This document shows, piece after piece, positions 22,330-35,404 of a stretch of 64,000 nt of DNA (within the stretch, counting starts at the first letter, position 1; each line of letters starts with the position of its first letter). The translations under genes were made by a program, and so were the position numbers. The notes below the pieces were generated by a model. That model was given only the letters and a program-made list of their open reading frames with translations. It was not told where the DNA came from and searched no databases. The stretch is taken from NCBI GenBank assembly GCA_026874595.1, contig CM049317.1, positions 18,249,882-18,313,881 on the forward strand, given 5' to 3'. Source of the stretch: Sipunculus nudus. Lineage: Eukaryota; Annelida; Sipuncula; Golfingiida; Sipunculidae.

Positions 22330-23640
22330 GTGGAAAGAGTCTTTTATTTATTTATTAATATATCTTTATTCAGGGTGGGTAATTCAGAATATACTGATTA
22401 CCACAAGGCCCTAATAGTAACTGAAATTTTAAACATGATCAAATAGCATGACAGTGCTATACAAGTAAACGTATGTTTGCAAGATATTTTAACTGTATAT
22501 AACATATATTGAGAATTCCTTTACTAGTATGACCACCATTAAGAGTTAATTAAAGAATATTAATAAAAAAATGATCGGCCATTCAGGTTTATTGATAAAA
22601 TTGTATAAAAAAGTGCACAGAATAATACAAACTACAAGTGCAATGTGTACATAGTTATGTTAGTGTTTTTATACTTACTCTTATTCGTAAAGCATAGCAT
22701 GTCAACATGCATGCATACCAAGTAAAAGAAATTAAAATAGATTTATTAATATTATATCAAGGGCTTAGAGAATATTGCATATGATCTTTTTTAACTTATC
22801 TAAACAATCCATCTTACGTAAAGCTTTCGGTAACCAATTCCATAATTTTGGTTCCTAATAAAGAAAAAGATTTTCGTATCAGTTCACTTCTAATTGTAGG
22901 TACTCTGACTTGACAAAAATTTCTCGAGTTATAAGAGTGTTACTTTAGAACGGGTTTCTGATAGATAATTAAAATAACCAGATAATAGGTCATTCAGGCA
23001 TTTAAACATGGATACATTAGAGAGGCACAACAATCGTCGATTGATGTGTTGCCATTTTAAGTCTGATATCAATGTTGAACTAGGTGTATTCATATTATAA
23101 TTCCCAGAAATTAACACGGGCAGCCCTATTCTCGAATTTCAGGACAACGTTCATGTTAGTTTTGCTTTGATGACCCCATATGATTAAACCATAATCAATA
23201 TAGGATTGTATAGTGGTCATATAAATATGAACGAGTTTCTGTGAAGGTTAAACTTTGCTCAGACGAGCAAGAGCGCCTAGTGTAGTTATTAATTTGGAAG
23301 CAAGTTAATTGATATGTACTCTATAATTGAGACAAATGTGAAGTGTAAATCCAAGATATTGAGCCTTATCAGTATACCATAGGACTGTATCGTTTAACAA
23401 AATAGGTGGATATGATTGTGTAATTTTAGAAAACTTTTGTCTTCTTATGATGACCATTAGGTAGGATTTTTCTGCATTTATCGTGAGTTTATTCACTCAA
23501 AAGCATTCAGATATTCTATTAATATCAACTGGAATTTTTGTGTGTGACGGACTCAATAGTTGGATCAGAAACATATAAGCATGTATCATCAGAGATGAGA
23601 GTCTCTAGAGTTTAACATTATATGATATGCGCTAATGTAA
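22330..23640 (-). mobile_element. LINE-A 3' end, copy 1
   Basis: On the minus strand: a degraded catalytic motif (I-S-D-D-T-C instead of F-A-D-D-T-C, near 23586-23603), a NKLTINAEKS motif (about 23460-23496), YLGFTLH, a GLIIWGHQSK-type segment, then RAA and a SGNYNMNTPSS motif near 23070-23110, and a TATTTATTTATTAAT-type tail near 22345. This is the thumb and C-terminal part of a non-LTR retrotransposon reverse transcriptase, broken by stops. Confidence 0.75.
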
Positions 23641-23922
23641 TCGCCCAAACGGATGGACTGGCAAAGAAAACCTAGGTCATATTTGTTTTAGCTGAACTAG
23701 TTTATACAAATGCATTATATTATCATACAGAGGTGCAAGCGTGCTCAGCCTCGCTTTAGCATAAGGACGTTCTATTCAAATACGTTTTGCGGAAACGTCT
23801 GTCCCAGAAAGAACACAAGGTAACAATGGACAAAGTATATAAAAAATCAACGTTTGTCCATGCAGCGTCTGTGTTTTTTGTAAAGATAAATAACAAGGAA
23901 TGTCTCAGGAGCAGAACAAATA

Positions 23923-24098
23923 CAGTGAAACCTGTGTTATAAGACCACTTGTAGGACTGCCAAACAGTTCTTAAGTCACGGATGGGCTTATTAGATAGGT
24001 CCGTTATATAGCCAATGTGGGCTTTTGGTTCACTCAAGGGTTGTCTTAACAGATAAGCGGACTTGTTAGACAGGTGGTGTTTTAAATAAGTTGCACTG
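23923..24098. mobile_element. Pogo/Tigger-like MITE, copy 2
   Basis: TA|CAGTGAAACCTGTGTTATAA at the left and GTTGCACTG|TA at the right. Embedded in the same flanks as the other copies ('GGAGCAGAACAAA' upstream, 'AACCGTTAAGTACC' downstream). Confidence 0.7.
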
Positions 24099-25439
24099 TA
24101 GCTAGCCTACCAAACCGTTAAGTACCATATCACATGTAAAATATATATAATATAATATATCTTGTATTATGTTATATGGGTATATTGTATATAATACAAT
24201 ATATATAATATAATATATATTATTCAATATTACAGATAATATCATAACATATGATTTTATTCGAATGTAATATGATATGATAAAATACTAAACAGGGTAT
24301 GTTATGATACGATTTGATATAATATAATAAATGATATAATATTATAACATGCTATTATATGTAATATAAAATAATGTAAGGAGTTTCAACGTTCTGGGTT
24401 TTTGGGACCAGAGATATCAAGCTTAACCAAACACACACACACACACTAACACACACGTATATATATGTGTTTATTATAATCACATCCAAAAGATAGTCAC
24501 ATCTCCATTAACTTTACTTATAACAGAAAATAAACTTTTGGAAAGCTTTATATACCAGTTATCCCCTCCCTGTTTGTCTGGTAGACATAGTTGCAGTATA
24601 TAACAGTGGAGGGAGATGACCAGGGAGATGAGCAAACAGCTAGTGACTGGATAATTCAATAACAGACCTTTTCCACCACACTAGCGACGTCTATTGGCGG
24701 AAATTGACACGAACAGTTCGGGTTCGTTATAAAAAAAGAAAGAGACTATTTGCTACTTTTATATCTTCAAAGATGTAAATAACAGAGTTCTGTCAGAACC
24801 TATATATAAGAGGTGGTGTTCCTCCTTGTGTCTGTGGCATGTGTCTGCTTCTATATATCAAAAACCGCAAAGCTGGCTCAGAGAGCCCAAATCCAGATGA
24901 CCAGAGTCGCGTGGATTGCGCATGCTCGTGGAAAGGTCTATTATCACGTACACTCTAAAAACTGAGAACATGTTTCACGTTTCTATTTAAAACACCATTC
25001 TGTCCCATTTTTCGAAACATGTTTCCAGCATGTTTCATGACTCACTGATGTTTCAACTGCGAAAACAGACTCTGTGTTACATATTTTTATATGAAATATG
25101 TCGCATATAAGACATGTTTTAAAACATGTTTCACTTTCATAAAACATGTAACTATTCAAAACGTCTGTTCAGCCTAAAACGTGTATTTGTCCCATTTTTC
25201 GAAACATGTGTTTTCCAAAGAAACATGTTTTTAACTTAGAGTAAAACATGTCACTGTGTTTCGTGTTTTTATATAAAATATGTTTCAAAAGAAAGTTTCG
25301 TTTTCCTAGAAAAAAATAACATTTGCCCATCGAAGGCACCTTTGCATTTTAATCATGTCTCAAAAATGTCTACAAAATAAAACATGTTTTGAAAAATATT
25401 TAAAGTCGCAGAAAATGTTCTTTGTTGTTTGTCTTTGTC

Positions 25440-28420
25440 GTTTTATGTCCACTGCAACCATCATGAAAACCTGACGAGGTGCTTCTGATGAAACAACTCA
25501 TAAATTTACTGGAAAGATAACATTTATTCCTTAAACAATGCTTTCTAACTTGGAGGATGCACTGAACAGGAAATGTTTCCAGTATGGGTTATCAGTTATA
25601 GGTTATTATATAAAGCTACCAGGAACCTTCATTAATTGATTGTCTCCTTAAATTCCCCAGATCAAATACATAACAGCCAGGTGCTGAAGACGAAATCTTA
25701 TCTATCATAATAATAGAAACATAATTCAAAACAGAATTAATTATTGTGGGTATAAAAACATATTAAAGTGATTTAAAATACCAAGTATAAGTCTAAGACT
25801 CATAACTGGTCCCATATCATTATAAAAGGCAGGAACTCTTATCTCAAAAGATGAAAAAAGAATATTTTATTTATCATAATATTTAAAATGGGCAATGCTG
25901 ATAGGCTGATAGTCTGATGGCAGTTCATGGCTTCTACAAAATGTTCGTTAGTTTAAAAATGCTTGGCATAAAATGTGGAATACATAATGCAGACCTATAT
26001 CAGAAATGGCCATTTATATTATATTTGAAATACACAGTTTTCTGTAAGTGTTCTTTTACAATAGATGCAGTCATGCACATTAACAGCAATAAGATAAGGA
26101 TCATTTAGTATCTACTTAAATATCTGTTGTCTGCATGTATTCATTTATCATATCAATACTGAATGTACCAGTACTAATACAATTTTGTCCTCCCCATTGC
26201 TGTATACACAAATATTATTTACTATGAATTACAATAGTAATGAAACCTAGCAAACCTAATCTGATCTGCTGCACAATGAATAACAAGGAACTTGTAGGTC
26301 ATGGCGCTCAGCTGGAATTGGTAACGAGAAAATTTGTATAAAATTCTAGTAAATGGAAATGAGGCAATATATTATTTTTTATTAATATTTTAAAAATGTT
26401 CAGCATATAAATATACACATTATATGCTCTACCGAGTTGTATTACTTACACATTTGGCGTGTTTGGTGTGGACTTTGCAATTTTATGGACAACCAAAATG
26501 AGCTGGAGCCTCTCATGATTACACATTTGTATAATTAAAGATTTCATATTCTGACTGTAACATGCATGTAATAAATACCCACTTGGACTGTGTGAAACCC
26601 TTTCAAATATACAATAAGGAAGAAAGTGGAGGTGAGCTACAGTATAATAATACACATTTAATTTAATAATTGCAATAAGGAAAAAAATTGTGATGAAAGA
26701 ATCCATTTGATTAAGAAAAATCTTAATTATTATTTCTAAAAACTGGTTTAACATACTGCCAGTTTACCAAGAATGAAATTATATGAACGTTTACTCAATA
26801 TACCTGACTGCAAGCACCAGTGTTATGCTCAATAATGCCCAGCCAGTTTAAGAGATTTGAATGAAATGCTCTAATGTATACACCAATTTGCAAGTTTTAT
26901 TTCAATATTTAATTTCAGAAATTTAATTTAATTTAAAAAATCAACTAAGTTGACAATTTAAGAGAAAACAGATTCAAAAAATTTAAATAATGGCTAAAAG
27001 TAGCTGCTCTCCTAGCTTTAATATATAATAAATAAGTTTAAACCTATTACAATTTACAACTGAAAATTAAAATACAGCTTGCATTTAATTCTAAACACTT
27101 AAAAGCCAAAGAGTCTAAAACTCAAAAAGTTGAATAATTATTTGATAAAAAACTCTTAAAAAGTTGCTCTTGAATTTTCTAATAGCTATAAGAACATTTA
27201 AGTGTATCAAATTTTTCTTAACATTAAATATCTTTCTTCTTCCAAAAGAAAACTTGAAACATGCATTATATTTTACAAGTGTTAATTTATTTATATGAAG
27301 TATATTCCTTTTAGATATTTTTTTTATGTTGGACAGTTTTCTACAATCTAACCAAACACATCCTGAAGCAAAAAACAACTTAGGTTTATTAGCATGAAAA
27401 AACTGTAAATTAAATGTCCCAATACTATAAATTTTTGCATGCACTGTGTGTAACAACTGCAAGTATCGCAATTATAAAAAACTGACTGTATAATATTTAT
27501 ATGTTTTAGAAGGCAGCAACACTGATCTCAGATCATGAATGAGCATTTACATAATTCAGACATGCCAATTTATTTACTTTCAGTGTTTCTAGCTTCAGTC
27601 TGACTACAGCCAATATTTACAGCCAGAAAGGGTTAAAGAAAATACAAAAAAAGGCTGGCATCAACAAAGTCTCCCATTACTGAAGATTTCTCAGCAATTC
27701 AGCATAGTTGAGAGGCACATCAGCTGCTATTCTGATAAGTGTATCAAAAGAATCTATCAGAGCAATACTGAAAGCACCCTAATTAAACATCTAATATTTT
27801 CATAATACCGAATCCTTGGTTTGTATCACTTTAATATAAATTTGAAATTAGAATCCTAAAACAAGGCCTCCATCTGTAAATACTTGAAGCTTTACAAGGT
27901 TACATTTATGCAATCAATCATGACAATTAAATACTACAAATTACACATTTGCCAAATATAGCCTGTACCATCACATTTGGAACTTTAACATATATACAAG
28001 TTTGGTGAAAATTAACCCTCATACAAATAATGAAATACATGATAAATCAGCCAGATTGTACAAGAATAAGTAACTGCTGTATGTTCACAGTAATTCATCA
28101 AACATTTCTAAAAGTTGGAAAAATCCAATTACCATAAAAAAGAGTGAAACATTTTATATATGTGAATAGTAAAATTCATAAAAGATTTCTTAGAAAATAT
28201 GTAGAATACTAAGGATGTAACAAAAGGATCAAATACTAAATTATTTTAATGCAGCCACAAACTGTGGAAGAAGTTGACTTGTCCTTATTGGGCACTTTAT
28301 TTTCAACTAGAAAACTTCAACTATTACCAAAAATTATACAAGAGGGAAAAATGTGCATACTTGTGTAATAATAAAAAATTTGGAATTACTAAAGAATTAC
28401 TAAATTAAATATTCACTCTC
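25440..28420. other. Interior of the CACTA-like element, no gene recognised
   Basis: About 3 kb of AT-rich sequence unlike the rest of the window. Open frames (minus strand 26446-26754 and 27115-27471) have low-complexity composition and no recognised motif. Captured host exons cannot be excluded. Confidence 0.5.
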
Positions 28421-28429
28421 TCCCGAAAT

Positions 28430-29180
28430 TCACTCCAGGGTAAACTGGAACCACTCTACCACCATTACCACCAATATACCCACATCCAGCCTTGGTACCC
28501 TGGAAACCATCCCATCACCAACATTTACCCATCCAGCCCGGGTATCCAAAGCAGTCCCACCACCAACACCCATGTACACACATCCAGCCTTGGTACCCTT
28601 GTCCAATTCCAGCAGCCTCATGTACACATATCCAGCCTTTGTACCCTGGACTCCAGTCCATTACCAGTCATGTATTCACACATCCAGCCTTAGTACCCTA
28701 GACCCAGTTCCATCAACACCGTGTGCACACAACCAGCCTTGGTACCACCACCAGTCATGTTTTCACACATCCAGACTTGGTATCCTGAACCCTATTCCAC
28801 AAGCACCACCCATATGCATGCATCCAGCACTGGTACACTGGACCCTATTCCCCCAACACTACAAATGTGCACACATCCATTCTTGGTACCCTGAACCCCA
28901 TTCCACCAGCACCCATGTACATTCATCCAGCCTTGGTACCCTGGGCCTAAGTTCACCACCAGTCATGTATTCACACATCCAGACTTGGTACTCTGAACCC
29001 AGTTCCACCAACACCCATGTACACACACCCAGCCATGGTACCCTTGACCAAAATCCACAAGCACCACACATCAAGCATTGGTACCCTGGACTCCATTTAC
29101 ACATCCAGCCTTGTTACTGTGGAACCTATTCCACCATCACCACCCATGTACACACATTCAGCATTGATAAGATGCATTAA
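28430..29180. repeat. Degenerate minisatellite, roughly 50-60 bp units
   Basis: About a dozen units built from CACCCATGTACACACATCCA, then GCCTTGGTACCCTGGA and 'CCCA.TTCCACCA'. Units vary in length and order. The 202-codon open frame over 28572-29180 (repeating H-P-A-L-V-P) is a by-product of the repeat. Confidence 0.85.
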
Positions 29181-29817
29181 TTACCATTTTGTTTAGGATG
29201 TGCTCATGAGGTAATTTTTGAACATGCTGCAGATTTTAATCTACACAAATATGATATTGTACATAATTACAGGTTTTGAATTTGCTAATTTTATCATTCT
29301 GATCACAAATTACTTATGTCTTCCTTATTCATCTTCGAATTCAAGGTTTTAGTAAAACTGCCTTGAAAAATTTAACAAAATTATATTTGCACAGCCTACT
29401 TCTTGAAACAGCAAAATTTTCATCATGAATCACATTTGATAAATAAATATCTTACCTACTCAGCAGCCTATACATGTATACTTGGGTCCACAATGCACCC
29501 AAAGATGGGTCATGGTTATACCGAACCAAATTGAATTTTGTACAGTAGTTTCTAATAAAAAGCTGCAAATGACCACTTGTTTTACTTTAAGAAATATAAA
29601 AACAACATGTCTATTTTGAAGCAATTTTTTAAATATAAAAACACTCCAAATTTCAAAGACTGCTTCAGTCATTAACATTCCTGCTTGCTTGATTGCCCCC
29701 TCTTAAATGTACTTACTTGCAGGGGCATCAATCGCATCACCCCCCCCCCCCCCCCGAAGATAGATTGACGCTACTACTTACTTGTGTTCTGGACTCACAT
29801 GGAATAAGTGCACTGGA

Positions 29818-30170
29818 AAGTCTTATATTCAGGGACGCGGCATTGTTGGGTTGGGGGTTCCAAGGGGTCAAAAAAGCCCCCCCCCCCCCCTTTACAATGA
29901 CAACCAGTAAATTATAAGCCCTTCAGAGGGATGTATCACATCAGCTTTTGAAAAGTAAGGACTTTTATTTTGGAAATCCCCCCCCCCCCCCGAGTCTTAT
30001 ATCCAGGGGCGCGGCATTGTGGGGTTGGGGGTTCCAAGGGGTCAAGAAAGCACCCCCCTCCCCCCACCCCCCCTTTACAATGACAAAGAGTGAATTATTG
30101 GCCCTTCAGAGGGCTGTATCCCATCAGCTTTTGAAAAGTAAGGACTTTTATTTTGGAGATCCCCCCCCAT
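29818..30170. repeat. Tandem duplication of a about 172-bp G/C-tract unit
   Basis: Two copies of GTCTTATATTCAGGGACGCG ... 'GGGTTGGGGGTTCCAAGGGGTCA' ... poly-C ... 'TTTACAATGACAA' ... 'TTTTGAAAAGTAAGGACTTTT' ... poly-C, starting near 29819 and 29992. Copies are over 90% alike by eye. Confidence 0.85.
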
Positions 30171-30804
30171 CTTTCCAAAATCCTGTACATACCCCTGTAT
30201 TTGAATTGTCTCATAAGTGACATTACTGTATTTTAATGGTGGTTTGTACTTTACATTGCATATTAATTCTTGTGAAGGTAAAATGTCGTTGTAATTTATA
30301 TAAAGCCTGAAAATTTGTATCTCTATGAGCGATATTATGAATATATATACTTTCACAAACTAAACGTTTGACTCGTCTTTTAATTTCTGGCAAATCATAT
30401 TTTGGGTTGCTACAGAAAACCTTCTCTGCGCCCAAGACTGAACATCATCCAATGTGGACCTGGTAATTGCTCAAAATCACGTTCCGTTTTCTCGGAAGTT
30501 TTCATCTTTCCCGCGATCACTGGCAATCAGTTTGTTATATGAAGAATATCCGGTCATGTGATCAGTGGCAAAAAATAACGGCGGTTAAAACAAGTAAAAT
30601 GTAATTTCCCGCGCGAGACATGTCTTAAAACATGTATTAGACATGTTTCACACATGTAACGACATAGCATGATGTTTCAATGGACCCAATTTTGAAACAA
30701 ACGGTGAAACATGTTTTGAAACATGTTTAAAATTGAAACATGTTTGCATACAAAACATAATAAACATCATGTAAAACATCTGTGAAACGTCATTTTTTAG
30801 AGTG

Positions 30805-31276
30805 TATGTTTAGCCAATTTTAGAGCTGCGATTGACAAACACGTGTGCTTGTGTGAAGGCTCAAGGTAAAACTATAGGTCATACCTGTTAAATATACACG
30901 TATTACTCTTACAACGCACACGCGGTTTCAGCCTCAATTTGAGATGGGGACGTTTGCATTCAAATATGTCACGCTGAAAAGTTTTTTTTTGGGAAAGTTC
31001 CCTAAGCAATGACTGGTTGTCATGTATATATAAAACGAAAAATGTTGTTTTTTTTTGGATATGAAAGATGAAAGGAGGGAGTGGCCCCAAATTGGAACAA
31101 ATAGGTAACCAAAAACATGCACCCCCCCCCCCCCCACCCCCACCCCACGTGCCTTTTCATGCACAACCAGCTAGTTGGGTCAATTTATCTTCAAGGGTAT
31201 TGGGATGACTCGCATGCCTAAGAGGATAATCAAAGTTGGGCCAATATCTTTTTTATAAATATATATAAATACAAAA

Positions 31277-31326
<50 letters not shown>

Positions 31327-31559
31327 TTTATAATTTACGATTCATTCCCAAAATATTACAATTATTTTAAGCTTTTAAAAATAAGATGTTTTGTTTCCAG
31401 TGTCTATTAATTATAAACCAGATTCAGATATATGATTTTTCATAGTTAACTCAGAAATGGAATCAAAATATATAATTCTAATTAATAATACATTTCACTT
31501 TTCATTTATAAATATTATTCTCTGAATAGAAGGGAAATAATAACATTGATCGTCCCCGC
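30805..31559. repeat. Block Q sequence resuming after the CACTA-like element
   Basis: 'AGAGCTGCG' (30822) then 'ACACGTGTGCTTGTG', 'GGTTTCAGCCTCA', 'GGAGTGGCCCCAAA' match the P-to-Q junctions at 40860 and 56585. An (AT)n run lies at 31280-31323. No gene. Confidence 0.7.
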
Positions 31560-32300
31560 TTGCTGAAAAGTGGGGGGGGGGGGGGGGTAATATTATCATT
31601 AATATTATTATTATTATTATTATTATTATCATTTTTATAATTATTATTATAAATATATTAATTTCTATAGCACACAATTCATACAGGGAGCATGCTCTTA
31701 TGCGCTTTACATAAAATAGTTAAGAAAATATTAAAATGAAACAGCCTAGATTTATAGATGAATAAACAATGAGAGCTTAAACGGTAGGATCGATAAAATA
31801 ATCGACTAAAATAAGCATATGTGAGATTTCCTGCAGGATGTAAGATATATTTAATATGTGGGATAATGTACTTCTTAGATTCCGATCATTTAGTTAAAAT
31901 GCATGGCAGGATCTAGTTCAGTCATAGGCACATATAAACAGGTATGTTTTAAAAACTATTAAAGACCTTAACCTCGTTTTTGGCATAATTAGAAGGTTTA
32001 AGCTGGATGTGCTTAGGGATCTGGAAGATTAATATTGTTGTAAAATATTGGCAATGAAATTTGGAGCATTTTGTATTGAATGCGGTTCTGGATAGGCAAC
32101 CAGTGACGACTTGGCCTCATAATGATCCTATAGCCGCTGTATTCTGTACTCTTTGTAGGCGACCAATAGCATGTTTTGGGAGGTTATATAAGAGAGAGTT
32201 CGCATGGTCAAGTCTGGAGGTCACATGTGCCTGTATGAGAGTCTTGAGGACAGATTTTTTTAGGTATTTCCTAATGTGGATGTGAGATATATCCCTATCC
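31560..32300 (-). mobile_element. LINE-B 3' end, copy 2
   Basis: Best-preserved motif of this family: around 32110-32255 the minus strand reads VLKTLIQAHVTSRLDHANS, then LPKHAIGRLQRVQNTAA. After a frameshift comes RHWLPIQNRIQYKML. The 3' UTR and (ATT)n tract follow to 31580. A further partial duplicate of the HWLPI segment lies at 32526-32620. Confidence 0.8.
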
Positions 32301-32629
32301 CCCCTGTATTTACGCCCCTGGCTACAAATATATTACTTTAGTATGGCACAAGCGGTTTTCAGCCTCACTTTGTAATTAGGAAGTTTGTATTCAAATATAT
32401 TTTGCATGAACATGTTTCTGACAGTTTCTGTTGAGGTAAAACTTTGCTCAGACGAGCAAGAGCGCCTAGTGTAGGTTTTTATTTGAAAGCAAGTTTTTTT
32501 TTTTTTATATGTAATTTTTTATGTAATTTGGAGCATTTTGTATTGAATGCGGTTCTGGATAGACAGCCAGTGACGATCGGCTTACACAGGGATTATGCTT
32601 TTATAACGACTTGCCCTCAAGTAAACGAG

Positions 32630-33610
32630 TAATATGCCCTCAATATAAACGAGTATATTTGCGAGATATTGTAACTGAACTTAACATATATTGTGAATTC
32701 CTGTACTAGTATGACCACCATTAAGAGGTAATTAAAGAATATTATTCAGAAAATGAAAAGCCATTCAGGTTATTAATAATGTTGATAACATTGTATGAAA
32801 AACGTGCAGAGAATAATACAAACTACAAGTGCATTGCATACATAGTTATGTTAGTGTTTTTATACTTACTGGTATTCAAAAAGCATACCTTGCCGACGTG
32901 CATGCATACCATGTAAAAAGTAGTAAAAACAGATTTATTAATATTATGTCAAGGGCTTAGAGAATATTATAGAATATATTATCTTTGTTGAACTTATCTA
33001 AACTATCTATCTTACGTAAAGCTTTCGATAAACAATTCCATAATTTCGGTCCCCAATAAAGGAGAGGTACAATTGTAGTTGGTTGATGTTTTGCCATTTT
33101 AAGTCTGATGTCAATGTTGAACTAGGTGAATTTTTATTATAATTCCCAGAAATTATACGGGCAGCCCTATTCTTGAATTTCAGGACAACGTTCATGTTTG
33201 TTTTGCTTTGATGACCCCAAATGATCAAACCGTAATCAATATAGCATTGTATTGTGGTCATATAAATATGAAGGTAGGTAGGTTTTCATTTGGAAGCAAG
33301 TTTATTGATATGTGCTCTATAAATGAGAGCACTGTGAAGTGTTAATCCGAGATATTGAGCATACCGTAGGAATGTATCATTAAACAAAATAGGTTGATAT
33401 GATCGTGGAATTTTAGAAAACTTTCTTCTTCCGATAAGCGTTAGTTAGCATTTTTTATTCACTCAAAACCATTCAGATATTCTATTTATATCAACTTGAA
33501 TTTTTCTGTGTGACGGACTCAATAGTGGGATCAGAAACATATAAGCATGTATCATCAGAAATGAGAGTCTTCAGTGTTTAACATTATATGATATGCGATG
33601 ATGTAATCGC
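32630..33610 (-). mobile_element. LINE-A 3' end, copy 2
   Basis: Minus-strand motifs in order: degraded catalytic S-D-D-T-C (near 33545-33560), then IDYGLIIWGHQSK, RAARIISGNYN (about 33100-33261) and a downstream 'PKLWNCLSKAL'-like remnant near 33020-33060. Shorter than copies 1 and 3, with internal deletions. Confidence 0.7.
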
Positions 33611-33857
33611 CCGAACGGATGAACTGGCAAAGAAAACTAGGTCATATTTGTTTAAGCTGAACTAGTTTATACAAATGCATTATATGATTGTAAAAAGGCG
33701 CAAGCGTGCTCAGCCTCGCTTTAGCATAGGGACGTTCTATTCAAATACGTTTTGTGGAAACGTCTGTCCCAGAAAGAACACACATTATTTTTATCATTTT
33801 TATAATATAGTTATAAATACATTCATTCCGAGGAATGGCTCAGGAGCAGAACAAATA

Positions 33858-34028
33858 CAGTGAAACCTGTGTTAAAAGGCCACTTGCAGGACTGTCAAAA
33901 AGATCTTAATTCACAGGTGTTCTTATTGGATAGGTCCGTTATATTGCAAACGTGAAGGCTTTTAGTTCACCCAAGGGTTCTCTTAAGAGGTCTTATTACA
34001 CAGGTGGTGTTTCAGATAGGTTGCACTG
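33858..34028. mobile_element. Pogo/Tigger-like MITE, copy 3
   Basis: TA|CAGTGAAACCTGTGTTAAAA to GTTGCACTG|TA, same context as the other copies. Confidence 0.7.
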
Positions 34029-34385
34029 TAGCTACCCTTCTCAACCGTTAAGTACTATATCACAAATAAGATATATATAATGTAATATATCTTGTATTAA
34101 ATTATATGTGTATATTATATATAATTTAATATTTGAGATGATATCATATAATATATAATATTTAATTTTATAGATAATATCATATCGTACGATTTAATCG
34201 AATGTAATATGATATGATAAAATACTATACAGAATATGTTATGATACGATTTGATATAATATAAAACATGGTATAATATTATATTATACTATCATATGTA
34301 ATTTAATGTAAGGAGGAGTTTGAGCGTTCTGGTTTTTGTGACCAGAGATATCCAGCGTTAACAGACACACACGCTCTACCACACT

Positions 34386-34386
34386 C

Positions 34387-34440
<54 letters not shown>

Positions 34441-34441
34441 T
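34386..34441. repeat. (AT)n-(GT)n microsatellite
   Basis: An AT run followed by GT repeats; the sister site near 24433-24470 has (CA)n and a short AT run. Confidence 0.95.
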
Positions 34442-35400
34442 TATTTTAATCATTTCCAAAAGATAGTTACATCTCCATTGACTTTACTTATAACAGAAAA
34501 TAAACTTTTGGTACGCTTTATATACTGGGTACCCCCTCCCTGCTTGTCCTGTAGACATGGTTGTAGTATATAACAGTGGCAGGAGATGAGCAGGGAGATG
34601 AGCAAACAGCTAGTGACTGGATAATTCAATAACAGACCTTTCCACCACACTAGCGACGTCTGTTGGCGGAAATTGACACGGACAGTTCGGGTCCGTTATA
34701 AAAAAAAGATACTATTTGCTACTTTTATATCTTAAAAGATGTAAATATCAGAGTTCTGCTAGAACCTACATATAAGAGGTGGGGTTCCTCCTAGTGTTTG
34801 TGGCATGTGTCTGCTTCTATATAACAAAACCCGCAAAGCTGGCTCAGAGAGCCCGAATTCAGATGACCAGAGTCGCATGGATTGCGCATGCTCGTAGAAT
34901 CTATTATCACGGATGTTTAGCTAAGAGGTTTCTTAAAAGTATTATTAAAATTGCAATTATTGTAAACATTCTTTCAATTACTATTTTATTCCTAAATGTA
35001 TTTCATTATGACTCGATTGCTGTTTGAATGACGATAGAAACTTGTCAGACAAACGAGAAATGTTGCTTAAATAATAAGCCTCCGGGTCGGTGAAAACAGG
35101 GGGTGTGTCTATAGCTTCCTTTAATATATTGGTTCCCTTAATATCTGTCATCAACCATGTCATTAATACGCCCTATGTGTTATTGAAAATTTTCCTAGGA
35201 TACTGGGTTGTGTAAACAATTATAGTGACGCGAGTCAGCATATTGTTTACGATAGCACCTGGTGTGAGTCCGTGTGTACAAACTGGAAGAGATTTTAATT
35301 TTTACCATTTCGAGGTAAGGGTATACTTCAGTTTCTGTGAGGTATGAGAGCGGCCTGCCAAAAGGGCGCCCATGAGTCGCACGCGCAAATAGCAGCTATT
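34442..35400. other. Block Q tail, no gene seen
   Basis: 'GGAGATGAGCAAACAGCTAG', 'ACCACACTAGCGACGTCT' and 'GGCTCAGAGAGCCC' repeat those at 24620-24900. 35150-35330 is homologous to 46750-46930 ('AATTATAGTGACGCGAGTC'). Open frames are not conserved. Confidence 0.6.
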
Positions 35401-35404
35401 TGCT

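Larger units (their letters stand above)
24951..30804. mobile_element. 5.85-kb CACTA/EnSpm-like non-autonomous element
   Basis: The termini are perfect 11-bp inverted repeats CACTCTAAAAA / TTTTTAGAGTG with TA immediately outside both ends. The left flank (TCTATTATCACG|TA) and the first bases of the right flank (TA|TGTTTAGCCAA) together match the sister sequence near 34900-34924 (TCTATTATCACGGATGTTTAGCTAA), which lacks the element. Both termini are followed by dense AAACATGTTT words in both orientations (24965-25430 and 30615-30790), like the subterminal binding-site arrays of CACTA elements. The interior is AT-rich single-copy-looking DNA plus two minisatellites. No transposase is recognised. 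Confidence 0.6.

Noticed and set aside
27115-27471. 118-codon minus-strand frame inside the CACTA-like element
   Set aside because: Rich in F, N, K and I as expected for random AT-rich DNA; no transposase motif.
28572-29180. 202-codon H-P-A-L-V-P repeat protein
   Set aside because: The frame follows a degenerate minisatellite of variable unit length; overlapping frames are open on the other strand too.
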